From: Lichenostomus cassidix
Lineage: Eukaryota; Chordata; Aves; Passeriformes; Meliphagidae
DNA: 64,000 bases
Reading direction: 5' to 3'
Assembly (NCBI GenBank): GCA_008360975.2
Contig: CM039180.1
Location: 11,623,122-11,687,121 of the forward strand
The notes under the pieces are model-generated. The model had not been told where the DNA came from and made no database searches. It was given only the letters and a program-made list of their open reading frames with translations. The position numbers and the translations under genes are program-made. Position 1 is the first letter of the stretch. Each line of letters opens with the position of its first letter. Below are positions 1 to 23,288 of the stretch, piece after piece.

Positions 1-10668
<10,668 letters not shown>

Positions 10669-13600
10669 CTAAAAAAAAATACAGAAAAAAATCTAAATTA
10701 GGATTGAAAAGACATTGAGCAAACAAAATCAAATCAACCTTCAACAAGAGAAGCCTGAAGCCAGCAAGTTATTTCCTTGGGGATACTTGTTTACAAAGAA
10801 ATTTTTATCTTCTCCATTCTATCTTGGCTGGACAGGATCAAGCTAGTCTGTAAATGAACTGTGACAGGGAGAGCTGAGCCTCACACAGCCCCAGCCTCAC
10901 CCAGGACTTGTGCCAGCCTGAGCACTGGGAACACCAAGCTCCCTGCCAGCCCAGGTCAGCATTCCAGCCTCCACACTGACAGAGAGCAGAGCTATGGCAG
11001 CTACACTGACACAGCCTTTCAGATCACTGGAAAAGAAATATGCATACCTAGTTGAACCCATACCCTCACCTAATTTATTTGTTTTCAAACCCTCTATAAT
11101 TCCCATTCCATTCCACCCACCGTTAAAGCCACGTGGTCTTGAGTTTTATCTCTTAACAGTGCACAGCAACCAGATATATGGACAGGCTGGTAATCATCCA
11201 ACTTATAGCCCAGGGGGAACCCAAAGAATATCAAGAAATAGCACTTTTCCCTGCTGAATGTCAGATATTTAGAGGAAGAGCAACCTTAAACTTCAGGATG
11301 TAGGACAGTGACAAGAACAAGTCAATATATGAGACAACATATCCATGTTTTGTCAAAAGTTATCATCAGATTGCTTTGATCTCTACACAAACAGTATTTC
11401 TAAATAATAATCAGTAATAATAATCTCTTTTACCATGGCAATTTTAAACCCTGGCCAGCTGTTCTATCTAGACACATAAATCATGTGTATCTGGGGTTCA
11501 ATTCATATCACAAACTCTGAGCAGTTAAGTGTAAGATCACTTTTAGGTCACAAGGGTGAGACAAACTCAGTTCCTGAGATTCAAAGATCCTTTTCCAGCC
11601 TGCAGAGGTGACACAAGCAGCTCAGGTACCTCCCAGAGAGGCAAGAGGAACAACTCCCATCATCTGAGCAAACCTGCATAAATCCAATCTTACTGCAATA
11701 GTGTGACTCCTCCTTCCAGTTCACAACTGCAACAGACAGGAAAGACCCAAGCACAAGTGCACAACACCTTGTACCAGAAAACATTGTTCTGATTTCTCTT
11801 TTAGTATTTCAGCCTTCAGATTTAATTTAGAAGTTATGAGAGAAAGAAAGAAAAAGAAAAAGCCATTCTTAGTTAAAAAGGGTCTTTTAACCAAGGATAA
11901 AACATAAGTGCAAAAAAATATACTCAGGGAAGTCAACACACAAATACACATACAAACAAAGAAATCTAAAGGCATCTTCTGTGCCTCTAAACCTGACCAA
12001 TTAGTGGGAAAAAAAAACATTTTAAAAATTCTAATTTAGAGAGTAGTGAATTCCAAAGCATATCTATGAGAACACCAAACTGAATTACTCTCTCAAATTT
12101 AAATAATATTTCCCATTTGCAAGAGCTAAATAATTTCTATAGTTTGCTACTTAAAAACTTTACAAAAGAAATAATCTACTGGCTTTTTGATAGTAATAAA
12201 TACTTTACACCTCTCATTTGGAAAAAATAAAAGAGTTTGTGGAAATAACTAGGGAGTCAGGCACAGTAGTGGGCAGAATTAAGTAGTTGCTACAATTAAA
12301 GTAATTAAACCAAAGGAAGTTTAACAGCTAACACCACCTGGATAACAGCCAGCAATTAAAAAGTCAATATATTGAATAACCACTCCACCCAGGCATTTAT
12401 AGCTAATTGTTCTGGCTTTTCCTCTAAATACATTTCAAATGAAATTTCAGGCCTTCCTGGTTTTCATTAAATTTGCTAAGAGCTCCAAGTGAAATTTTTG
12501 TGCTGCATATTGTTGTGTCCTCCCCTCCCCACTTCCAAACAAATTTCTTTCTACCAGGACAGAAAAGGGGATGCAAGTCTGTGTCCCTCTCTGTTATGCA
12601 AGAACCAAATGCAGAAGGAAGTCTTTGTGCCAATAAAGCTGCAAAGCAAACTCCATTCCTAATTCCATTCATAGCTGAAACTGGTATAGAGTTGAAAGTC
12701 TTTAAAACAGCGTTCTCCTTCTAGACAAATAACAGACCATTTGTTAAAGGAATTCTGGGAAACACAGATCCCAGAACACATCTGAGGCAAGGAAGTCAAC
12801 TGATTTAAAAATCTTACTTAGTAATATTTTTCTACAAATATTTCTTTTCCCTCTTTAGGTAGCAGCTTCCATCTCCACAAAAACACAAGAAGCAGGAATT
12901 TTGCCATTCACATTTCTCTTTTAACGTTGCCCCATAAAGCAATTCTTCCAGCAGGAGGTAAAATAAGACAGCCAGAACTACTTTAAAGAGCAAGGTCCTT
13001 TACAACTGTTTTATTGGAGGAGTGGCTCTGTCCAACCACCTCTGATCAACTTTAGTTACTGAAATCTGAGCACAGAACTATTCAGTAAGACATGATGGTG
13101 CAAACTGAAAGGAGTGGAAGAGAGAATTACAGACAGCACGTGCTATTACAATCCCTCACGTTGTTGCTGTTGTTGTTTGGGTTTTCTTGTTTGATCTACT
13201 CAGCATCAACTCTTTGTGTTTTAACAAAATTTGAGGAGTACTTCAGGGAGCAGGTGTGCATGCCACTCAGCACACCAAATTCTGACCTGATACTTAATTT
13301 CCCTTCTCACCATCTGCATGAGCATCCCTCTACACTTCTCTTCCAAATGTATCAGAAGAAAACACATGAAAACCAAGGCATCATTATGAAGTGGTATAGT
13401 GGATACTGGCACACTTCACTGCCCACATTAAAAAATAGGAAGAACTACTGTTACTGAAATAAGGAAAGTTAAAACCACAGGCATTATTTCTTTTCTCTCC
13501 TTTATGTCAGGAAAGCACATTTAGAGGTTGTGAAATGTGTCTTGCAGAATCCATTGAAAGATACATTTTTATTTAAAACAAACTAAATTATAACATTTAA

Positions 13601-16600
13601 TGATTATCAGAGATACTAGACACATATATGAATTAAAATCTAGAACATAATTTGTGAATGAATTGAAGAATGTAAGTTAATACTAGCAAACCTTTCCAGT
13701 TTTAAATTATTGAGAGCATCAGCCAATTCAGCTTCAAAGCGTTTGGATTTACAAGTATTTGCATTTGAATTCTGTTTTATGTTAAATCGAATGTAAATCT
13801 AAAGCAAATGTAGGCTCTTGGCTATTCATGTATTTCCTTAGAATTGTACATAGCTGCAGGACATGGAAAAGAAGCCTAGCACCTAGTCTAGCACCAAAGA
13901 AATTTAGCTCTTAAGGCAAGTAAAAGGAAGGAATAACCTTGCAGAGATAAGATCAGGTTGGAACCTGAGGAATTTAAACAAACACAGAACTTGATCAAAG
14001 CAAGGTTTCCTTCAATATGCAGCTGTCCCCAGGGCTGCTCCACAGACATCCAAGCTCCCTTGGCTGAACTCTTCTGCCAGCAGGAATACCCTGATCAACT
14101 CCAGTATCCATTCCCTACTCCTGAACCCACCAGCAGTCTCATCCCTCACAGCTGCAATCCTGCACGATCCTTCAGAGGAAAGTTAAAGTACAAAACACAG
14201 GAGTAAAAAAAAAATTGTCCCATTTTTAAGTACACAACTGTGAAAAATGCTTCTAAAATCTCTTCCAAGAGTTAGTGCTGTCACCAATACTTTCAATCCA
14301 TCAGTCCAGCCTACAACTGGCAATAAACTTTTTTTAAAGCAAACTATAAAACACAACATCCCAGCTTTAAATTGATTTCACACAAATTTATTCAGATTTC
14401 ATTTATGAAATATCTTATCCAAAATTGTCTTCTACAGCATTTTTTGTTATGACTTGGCAGAAAATAGATTAACAAAAAGTTAGATAACAAGCCTATCTCA
14501 TTTTGAAATGTAAATTTATCACCAAGCATCAACACAACCCTGTTGTAGAAAATTTGTCAGTAATACGCTACAGATATTAAAAATTGTGGTATAACCTACC
14601 TGTAGCAGAAATAGATAAATTACTAAATGCTATTTTATACACACTTAGTTTAAATTGTGCATCCCAGGCCTCCTCAATGCCAAGATTTTATCCAGTCTAT
14701 CCACATCAGTTACCTCTAAAACATTCAGTTCTCAAGATCCCACTCCTCAATAAATACCGAGTAAAGAAGATGAAAGGATTCTGTTCCTTTATGCATTTGC
14801 AGAATTAGCAACCATTCTTCAAACCATACATTTACAGCATATAAGGGATTAAATGCAAAGACTGAAAACTACAGCCACTCTTTTACAAGGGAGAAGCAGC
14901 GGTTTAACACCCTAAATTAACAAGGTGTAATAAACTTTAAAATAGGTTTTCTTGAAAAAAGTTTCCTCACAAGTAATTAATTTCAAAAAAATCCTGAACT
15001 AACTTGTATGTGACTTGGCATGGAAAATTAAGCTATACAATTTCACTTTTGGTAAAACTAAATAAAGCTATCTCTTTACTGAAAGATTAAATAAATTTGA
15101 GATCCTTTTTAAGTGCAAATTCCTCATAACATTTTCCTGGTTTAAGAGATATGTGCATCTCTTGCAATTATCCAAAATAACTGCACTTATTCTTTCCCAA
15201 TGAAACACATCAGGAAACATTTGATCAAATTTCTTCATACATCTAAAATGTGGCACCTGTACAGTTTGGTTCTGTAACAGCAACAGCAATTAGCCTAAGT
15301 AAATAGTTAAGCTATTGAAAACACAGCAAATTTTTATTCCAGAGCACAATGGAAAGGGCTTTAGCACTGTGCAGTGTTTCTTCCCAGTGCCTTTCTCACA
15401 ACAAGCCACGTGGGCATCAAGATTGAATTTGAGCTTTGTGAATGACACTGATATTCACTTTAAGCTAATGCAGTGATGGTATCCACCTGTAGCCCAATAC
15501 TCACAAGGCCCTTGTGATTCTAATGGAATTGATCAATATTTCAAGAGGCATTTATAATTTATGACCACGCAGACCAGCAAAGATTATAATCCTGAGAATA
15601 CATAGTATTTCCTGTTGGATCTTAAAACTTTAATGTTTATCAATAACGAAACTTGTGTGCTAAACTTTGCTCTTTAAAACCTCTAAACACTTTTACAAGC
15701 CACATCACAATAGTATTACAAATTCCAAAGATATAAGATCTAGAGTTTGGTAAATAAATAACAAAGTTGCTTCCTTGGACTGTCTGACACCTTAATAAAA
15801 TACTTAGTGCTAAAATATTAGCTAATATGCTTTATTAACTTTTACAGTCCAACATTATTAAAATAACTACATGATTTTCTGTATCAATTTTAGTATTAAG
15901 ATATCAATATATAAATAATTTATATACAGGCAATATTATAAATTTTTACAATATGTCTCATTCTCTCAAAACTTAGAAGAGAATTATTAAGAGTTATTTT
16001 AAACTCCAGTTTATTTCTTACATGAACTGATCCTCATTGTAGTAAAGGCAAAACTCTACTAGCTCAGCAGTATAATTATCTCTATTGGAGTAGATTTCTA
16101 GCCTTGGGATGGGGTTTTTTTCTGGATGTTTTTCATTTTCAAGGGTGGTAGGTTTTTTTCCATTTTTTTATGATGGATATGTGGGCTGGACAAGCTAAAC
16201 TAAGACAAACTTAGCCAATAATCCCACAGATAGAAATCACTATATGATTGTTGTACACTGTCTGTTAACAGCAAAGGGCTTAGTAACTTTTAGTCAAATG
16301 GAGAAGGATACTGAAGGGATTAAAGCTCTGTATCCTAAGGTACAGAGCTTTGAATTTTTAACTGCTGAATTTTTACTTCTGATTAAAAAAATTCCAAGAT
16401 TCCCCTCCCCTTTTCCCTGCTTGGTGCCAGAGGGAGAGCTGCAACCAGCTATTTAGAGTAAAATTAAGCAAGCAATTCAAAACTTTTATTTAATAAGAGT
16501 TATTTGTTCTTAACTATTTGAATCACCAACTAATGGCCAACTTAAATTCTGCCAGTAACTGCAACAGCACTGTATTTACAGCCATTTCACTGAACAATAA

Positions 16601-17984
16601 TTTTACCAAGGCTTACTTCAGAGATATCATCCCTTTCAGAGTCCAATAATAGCTAATTAAATATTTATCAACTACATGCTAATAGTTTTTCTGAATTTTT
16701 CTTTACAGATTAATTCTTCTTAACATCTGTCAGCTATACTTATTTATTGCCCTGAGTAACTGTTTACAAATTTTAGCAGATTTACTAAAAACACAAAACA
16801 CCTTTTTTCATCACACAATCAAACACAAAGAAAAGCTATATATAGAAGAATAGTTAGAAATAGTTTGCAGGTTAAACTAAATGAGAGTACAGGAATAACC
16901 AAAGCACCCTAGATGCTGTCTGAGGTAAGCAGATCAGAACTATCCCTATCCCAGGTCCACTGACGACACTGCTGCTAACCATGCCCAGCTACTCTTCAAG
17001 TGTTAACGATTTAGACCTCTGTAATTTTAATTTTTTTTAATGATAATGTACCTGCACAAAACAAAACAGCCTCAAGATGTAACTGGGAAAAGAAAACCAC
17101 TCTGGCAGTCTCATTATTCAGTATAATTCCCTGAAGATCTCTGAAAATCCAGCAACTTTGCCATTGTTGCAACTGGGATTTTAGAAAAGGATTGCTCTTA
17201 TGTCCCTGATCATTTCCACTTCCCACAGAATGCTTTCCTTGTTGCCCCTGCATTTATCTTGGTGGCTGAAAGATCAACCAGATCGCTCAGCAAGAGAAAA
17301 GAAAATGTTAGGCTACAATTTCTCAAGGCCTAGTCAAACAATTTAAGAATCAGAGAATCCTTCTCAAGACAGAGGGATTTCATCTTGTCACTCCCCTGTC
17401 ATGAGATAGATTTATCTCCTGTAAACTCGCAGTCTTTGTTTTAACTAGATGAGCTTCCTTACCAAATTCACTAAATAAATGTATGAAAGTCTGTGGGAAG
17501 GCAAAGCAGGCATGGGATCCTACAGGCAGGCAAAATGTAAGCCTGCTTCATTCAGCCACAGCCCCAGTCTGAGTGACCTTTTGCACAAGATTCAGAAACC
17601 AGTTTTGCCTCACCAAACAAGGCACTGAAAGTAAACCCCCATTAGGTCAGGGAACTACTTGAGTACCAAATGTGAAAGGAAACTCTATCTGAACATACAT
17701 TTTCTTCCTCAGTGCTCTGACAAATGAAAGTCCAACACTTGTCAAGTTTTGCCACTTGAAGGCAGACATTTTTAAACCAATGCAGTTTCAGCATCCAAAG
17801 TTTTAGGTAAAATAGCCATACAGCCTGGGCACTTGGCAAAAACTGCCTTTGGTGCCAGGGTCAGTAAGGCATCATGTGAATTCAGTGCCGAAAAGGAAAT
17901 CAGGTGGTTTCAAGGAAGGATATAATTTTTGTTTTATTTCCTCCTTCATTAACTTTATACAGGAACCAGGTTGGGAAAGGTAAA

Positions 17985-18262
17985 GCACTGAGAGAGTTAA
18001 AGGCCAAGGACCTCAAGGACAACACAAACAAGCTTCTACAGGTTTGTTGATGACAGGAGGAATACCAGGAAAAACGTGAGCCCTCCGTATAAGGAACCAG
18101 GAAAGCTGGTTATTGGGAACTTGGAGATGTTTTTGCCTCAGCCTTCACTAGCAAGTGCTCCAAGCTGAACCTGCTCTAGGGGAAGGTGTCCCTGCCCATG
18201 GTGGGGCAGTTGAAACATGATGGATTTTCAGGTCCCTTCCAACCCAGGCCATCCTATGAATC
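17985..18262 (+). mobile_element. CR1 LINE fragment, internally deleted
   Basis: The first part (about 18030-18165) resembles the CR1 segment with GAGGAATACCAGGAAAAACG and TTTGCCTCAGCCTTCACT. The last part (about 18170-18262) is the CR1 3' end, with GGAAGGTGTCCCTGCCCATGG and then AGGTCCCTTCCAACC. The body that should lie between them is missing, so this is a 5'-truncated and internally deleted dead copy. It matches my memory of avian CR1 consensus sequences; the exact subfamily was not determined. Confidence 0.75.
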
Positions 18263-20343
18263 TAAATAGGCAATTATAATCTTGGACTAATGAGCTGCAA
18301 AACACTGAATATTAACATGTTAAAGCCATGCCATTAGAACTCAAATTTTGTCCTTTAAAGCCATGAGAGAGAAAACATCTCGTTTATTTTATTGTGCCCT
18401 TTAACAGCTGTACCTAAGGGACACCCAAAACAGCAGAAAGCTGCATTGGCAGAGTTAACTAATATATAAACAGGTGCAGGATTCAGCTTCAAATCATTAA
18501 GTTCCATTCTGCCTTCCTCTATAACCATCCCCAAGAGAAGGAACAACATAATTGTACAAATTTGTTGGTAATATTGCACGAGAGAGAGCTCCCCATTTGA
18601 GCAGCAAGGCTTCTGTAAGGATTGAAAATCAGAAAATCATTAAGGTAAATTCATGTATCTTCTCCAAACTGGAAACCAGACCAAAAATTCCATCTATTAT
18701 TATCTGAAAAGCTTGAAAGTATTGTGAGAAATTAATGCAAAAGGTTACAAGCAATAGAAGCAGTATTTTGAATTATTCGTAACTTTATTATTTTTAACAT
18801 CAGTTTCTTTTACTGAGGCAATACTTCAAGTACACATAAAGTATCAATTTCATACAAAAGTTATGCTACCAGATACTGAAATTGTTTACAATAAATGTGG
18901 GGTATGGAGGAAATTCCACGATGGTTTTCTCCATAAAATCAATCAATTCCAAAGCAGAAGCAAATTCAGTATGGTGGTAATTACATATAATCCTAAAGAT
19001 ATTAATCAGCATGGTGCATCTATGGCAGCAGTAGCTCAGCAGCTGACTGGAACCCTTCCAGAGAGCAATGCAGACACTCCTGCCACTCCCTTTTTTGCAA
19101 AAACCGGGGCAGTTCCAAGGGCTGAAAACAAGCCAGACAAACCCTGTGTGGCACACGAGTATCTCAGCACTGTACTCCCTAGTGCATCAAGAAACACAGC
19201 AGATATTTCATTTATTTTACTTTCTACAGAGCCAACCTGTATCTAGCAGACTTGGTGCCCTGAAAAAGTATTTGTAGCAGTTGGGTAATGCAGTCACAGG
19301 AAGCATTAAAACTGTCCATCCAATCTAGTATCTCTAATAACAAACTGCTATAATACCACTCTGAAATCTTACAATCCAACTTAAAATTATGCAGAATTGA
19401 TTACTGTATTTTTACAAGACTGTAATCAGGAGCTCCAATGCACTAAGAGCAGAGTAAATCTGTTGTCAAAACAGAAAAACATGTTTACATAATAAAAGGT
19501 CTGACCTTTCAAACAATTAAGGCTATTACTAAATCATCCTGGTGTAAGGAGCTCAATTTCAGACAATAGTATGAGTCATGAGTAAACTTGCTGTTTGCAA
19601 AACTTGCCTAAAGTAGGGTTGGAAGAGCTCAATTGCTTAACTCTTTCCATTGAAGAGATATAAAAATGTCTCATCTCTTGTTTGGGAAACCGACCTTTGA
19701 AACTCAGTAGAGAGACATAAATATATCCAAAACTATATTAAAATTGAAAACTAAGAAAGACAAGGAACAAGTTATCTGTTCAGTATTTCTCACACAGCCT
19801 CAACCTACTCAAATACTTCTTAGTCATGTATAACTAGAAATAGCAGAAGTTCTTAATGTTCTTTTTTAAGTAATTCATGTACCAATTTATTAATCTGAAA
19901 ACACCTCCCCAAAACAGCTTTTCTCATTTTATCACAGAGGCAAGTCATATCAATTTGATCAATACTGACTACAACCCCAGTTTTCTCTTGCCCCAGAAAC
20001 AAACTCCTACTGCCACAATGTGCTAAGTTTTGATCCCACCCCACTTTCAATTCCAGTTACAGCTGTGATGAGTCAGTAGATCTAAAAGGCATGGTAAGCA
20101 GGAAAACTCTGACAAATAAAATAAAAACTGAAATAAAAATTTAAAACTGGAAGGAACCACCAGTTCACACAGTTTAGTATCTTGACATAACAAGCAACTA
20201 TATAAATAAAATGTATCAGAAAGGACAAAAAAAAAAGGTATTAACAAAACCCTAGCATAACTCTCTGTTCCCCAAATTGAAATCTTTGGTTCAAACAACG
20301 AATCCATGGGGAAAAAATACTGCGCCATGCAACAGATTTAAAC

Positions 20344-20365
20344 AAAAATAAATAAATAAATAAAT
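20344..20365. repeat. (AAAT)n microsatellite
   Basis: About five perfect AAAT units inside the PHTF2 intron. Simple repeat, no other role apparent. Confidence 0.9.
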
Positions 20366-20861
20366 GAAATCAAGGGCATAGGTGAAAGAGTCTAGATACT
20401 CCCAGGAACAGATCACACACATGACACTACAAAGTTAGAAAACTCTTTGAGGTTATCAGCCTGATCCAGGAGAACCCTCAAGATGTGGCACCTAAGAAAT
20501 AATCTAATTCGCATTAACACCTCCAGGAGATGCAACTTTTCAGCAACACAGCCATTTGTCTCCAAACATTACACTTCCTCATACTAAAGCAGTGTAACTT
20601 GCTCTGTTGGCAGACCCCAGTCCACACGTGGATTGCAATTAAATTTTAATCACACCAGGGACTAGACTGACATCTGTTTTATACATGAACTTATCCCTCC
20701 TGAAGACAGCTCAGTCTTTCCAGGAGTAACAGAAGTCACCTCATCCCAACTCCTTGCCATAAAGGCAGTGTGCAGTTCCTGGCCAAGCAGACCTCTGTAA
20801 AAGCCTGCAGAGATTTGCAGCAGAAATGTTTTTCCTATGAACAAAAAAAAAAAGAGATTTT

Positions 20862-20889
20862 TTTTCCAGTGTGTGAAATCACTGGAAAA
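20862..20889. repeat. perfect 10-bp inverted repeat
   Basis: The arm TTTTCCAGTG (20862-20871) is mirrored exactly by CACTGGAAAA (20880-20889) across an 8-nt loop. It could form a short hairpin in DNA or intronic RNA. No flanking target-site duplication or longer transposon end was seen. Confidence 0.8.
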
Positions 20890-22397
20890 GAAGTCAGAAC
20901 AAGGGTTAAAAGAATGGCCTGTACTGATAACAAGTAATCCTGTTAGGAGCAGTGCCCTGGGAAAAGTAAAATTGAGGAATGGGTTGTTTATCTCAAGACC
21001 AGAAGGTCTGCCCTCTGTAAGATCACACCACAGTGACTCATCAGCAGAAGATGCTGCCTTCCCAACATCAGCAGGATGGAAAGTTGGATTATATCAAATG
21101 TGGCATTCCCTTTACTGTATGACCAGTAGGAAAACAGACATGTATTTGGAAAAAAAAAACCAAAACCAAAACTAACCAGACAACAAACGTGAACCTCATT
21201 TAAGATTTCCAGAGGCTGCAGGCTCCTTCTTGCATCAAAGGACCATCTAAATATAAAGCTGAATATGATGAAAGATCTGTCCAAAGAGTAGTGCATCATC
21301 ACCAACAAAAAGAGCCCCAGGGGTGTGATGAGGATGTGACATCCAGCATCTCCTGCACTGCACTAAGGGGGGCTTGGCCAGACCAAATACAAGCACAGCT
21401 TGGCATTTGGAAGTACTATCAGTATTCTGATATGACTATACAGTGAGTGAATTGGGTATATGAGAGAGTGAGTGGAAGCAGATAAAATCAGCATCATTTT
21501 CCCTTCCATGAGATCCTGCATTGAATTTCATTGCATTAAATCTTTCACAAGTCATCTTCCAAACCTTTATGAAAGGACCTGCAAGCAAGAAACTGTTCAG
21601 AAACCACTGTGCACTTCCACTGATACTTTTGCAGGAGTACTCTTTGTAAAGCTTAAATAAGAGAAGGGAAAGAACACAGTAAAGAAAACAAACAAAAAAT
21701 TCATCATTAAACTGAATTATTTTCAAAATTTTAATACATAATGATTGTTACAAATTAAGTCAGCAAAATTAGTTTTTCTGCTCCGTCAACTATTCATTTA
21801 ATTCACTGTAGTAAAGACCTCAACAAAACAGATCAGTATTGTCTTGTTTTTAGAAAGTAACTGTGGCTTTGCTAGAAGCTAACCAGAATTCCTATTTTGA
21901 AGACCATTGCCATCGTTTACTTAAGGACAAGATGTACTCTCTCCAAAAGACAGCTACAGGCCCAAGGAAAACACTAACTCACAGAAACTTATTAAATCAT
22001 GGAGAGCCAAGACTCACTGTCTTGAGTAGGGATTAAACTGGTTTTTTGTTACTGATAGAAAATTTGTTTCAATTCTTACTTTTTACTTAAATGCAAGGAT
22101 TCTTTTCTGCGCTATAGAAACAACATTCTCCTGTTCATTGATTAACACCCTACTGAGAATGCAAATTTTCTTTTATTGCAGAGCACAGGTAACCACGGGA
22201 GTAAGGAGTTTTCAGCATAGACCACAAGCTATTTCATTTCACTAGATACAGTCACTAAATATTAGTTTACTTATGGAAGAAGAGTTTCAAGCTACTCACT
22301 CTCACACAGTGCTATCAAGTAATGCATAAGTATTTTATATTTGTTATATTTACACATAAACACAATAAGCCACCATAAAAACAAATAGAAATCTTAC

Positions 22398-22442
22398 CTT
22401 TTTCTGGTACCAAACTATAGCATCAGTTACTTTGGACGCCAT
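22398..22442 (-). CDS. PHTF2: PHTF2 first coding exon (start codon)
   Basis: Initiator exon of PHTF2 on the minus strand. The coding part is 15 codons, MASKVTDAIVWYQKK, ending at an AAG|GTAAGA donor in phase 0. The start was chosen because this N-terminus is the one known for vertebrate PHTF2. The ATG lies in an AAATGG context, and the upstream part of the same exon (22443-22474, after a TGTTAACAG acceptor) has an in-frame stop before any other Met. About 32 nt of 5' UTR are therefore in this exon, and the rest comes from at least one upstream non-coding exon near the CpG island. With the other four coding exons it gives the first ~166 residues of a protein of roughly 780 residues in human. 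No frameshift or stop is seen in any of the five. Confidence 0.95.
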
Positions 22443-22456
22443 TTATTCCACTGAAT

Positions 22457-22468
22457 TCACAGAGTCAT
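22457..22468 (-). promoter_or_regulatory. PHTF2: short upstream ORF in PHTF2 5' UTR
   Basis: In the 5' UTR part of the initiator exon the minus strand carries ATG-ACT-CTG-TGA, a three-codon open frame that ends 14 nt before the PHTF2 start codon. Such minimal upstream frames can lower translation of the main frame. Whether ribosomes use this one is unknown. Confidence 0.4.
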
Positions 22469-23221
22469 TTTAGGCTGTTAACAGAAAGAGACAGAACTTT
22501 ACTTCCACCTTCCCTATGAAGGCCAAATGGGGAATGTAGAAACACTCCCGTTACCTGCAAATCACTGAACAGCTGTATTTACTTTACACATTGCCTCATT
22601 TCTATTTTAGTAAGAGTTTGGGTTTTCTCCACCAGGCAAACAAAAAACTACAAATCTGCTGCTACAGGACATCAAAAGCCTCAGTTTTGTCCCTCCCAGT
22701 AAAACACAGAGTTTGCACAGAGATGATCTGTCATTGCCTCACAGGAACCTCACAAATGTTATATTACATGCAGCTTTTTTTTTTCCTGCTAAATTAAGCA
22801 ACCTGTAGTTGTTAGCCCAGCACAGTATTTTGAAGTCCCACAATAATTATGCTATAAAATGCAAGAAAGATTCACAAAGACTATTAGATACCCTTGAAGA
22901 AGAAAAAAATACCAGTGATAAAATTTTACTAATCATAAAATCAATATTCTCATGAAAAGAGTAGACCAAAACTAAGTCAAAAGGAGAAAACCAAGGAAAA
23001 TTGGTATGGTTGTTTTAATGGCAACGAACAGCGATACCTTTAGTTAATCTCTAATGTTACTGTAATTAGTTTTCAGTATGAGTAAAAAAGTAAAATCCAA
23101 ACTTTCAGCCTATATAAAACATTTGTATCTTGAAACTAATTTTTACAGTCTTCTTTCATGTAATCAGTCAGCCAGAGTTCATTAAGAAAAAAAAAAAAAA
23201 AGCATAAAAAGCCTTCAGGGG

Positions 23222-23288
23222 TATCCACATCTATCTTGTGCTGGGAAGCCCAAAACTAGACCCAGCACCCCAGGTGTGGCCTCACATA
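23222..23288 (-). mobile_element. CR1 LINE fragment (antisense)
   Basis: Read on the minus strand this gives GTGAGGCCACACCTGG...GTGCTGGGTC...GGGCTTCCCAGCACAAG, the conserved CR1 stretch encoding the C-terminal end of ORF2. Only about 70 bp remain, with a poly-A-like run (23188-23202 on plus) to its left. It is a short dead fragment. Confidence 0.75.

Larger units (their letters stand above)
10669..22397. other. PHTF2: PHTF2 intron with CR1 remnant
   Basis: A large intron of 11.7 kb between coding exons 1 and 2. It contains a CR1 fragment (17985-18262), an (AAAT)n run (20344-20365), a perfect short inverted repeat (20862-20889) and GC-richer patches near 10860-11000 and 14020-14170. The longest open frames (13092-13457 and 18863-19246) do not look like protein families. 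No RNA gene was recognised. Confidence 0.6.

Noticed and set aside
13092..13457. 121-codon plus-strand open frame
   Set aside because: No recognisable domain. It lies within a PHTF2 intron in ordinary AT-rich sequence, with no good splice or promoter context.
18863..19246. 127-codon plus-strand open frame, with a 96-codon frame opposite
   Set aside because: Intronic, overlapped by other frames, and composition is not protein-like. Most likely chance.
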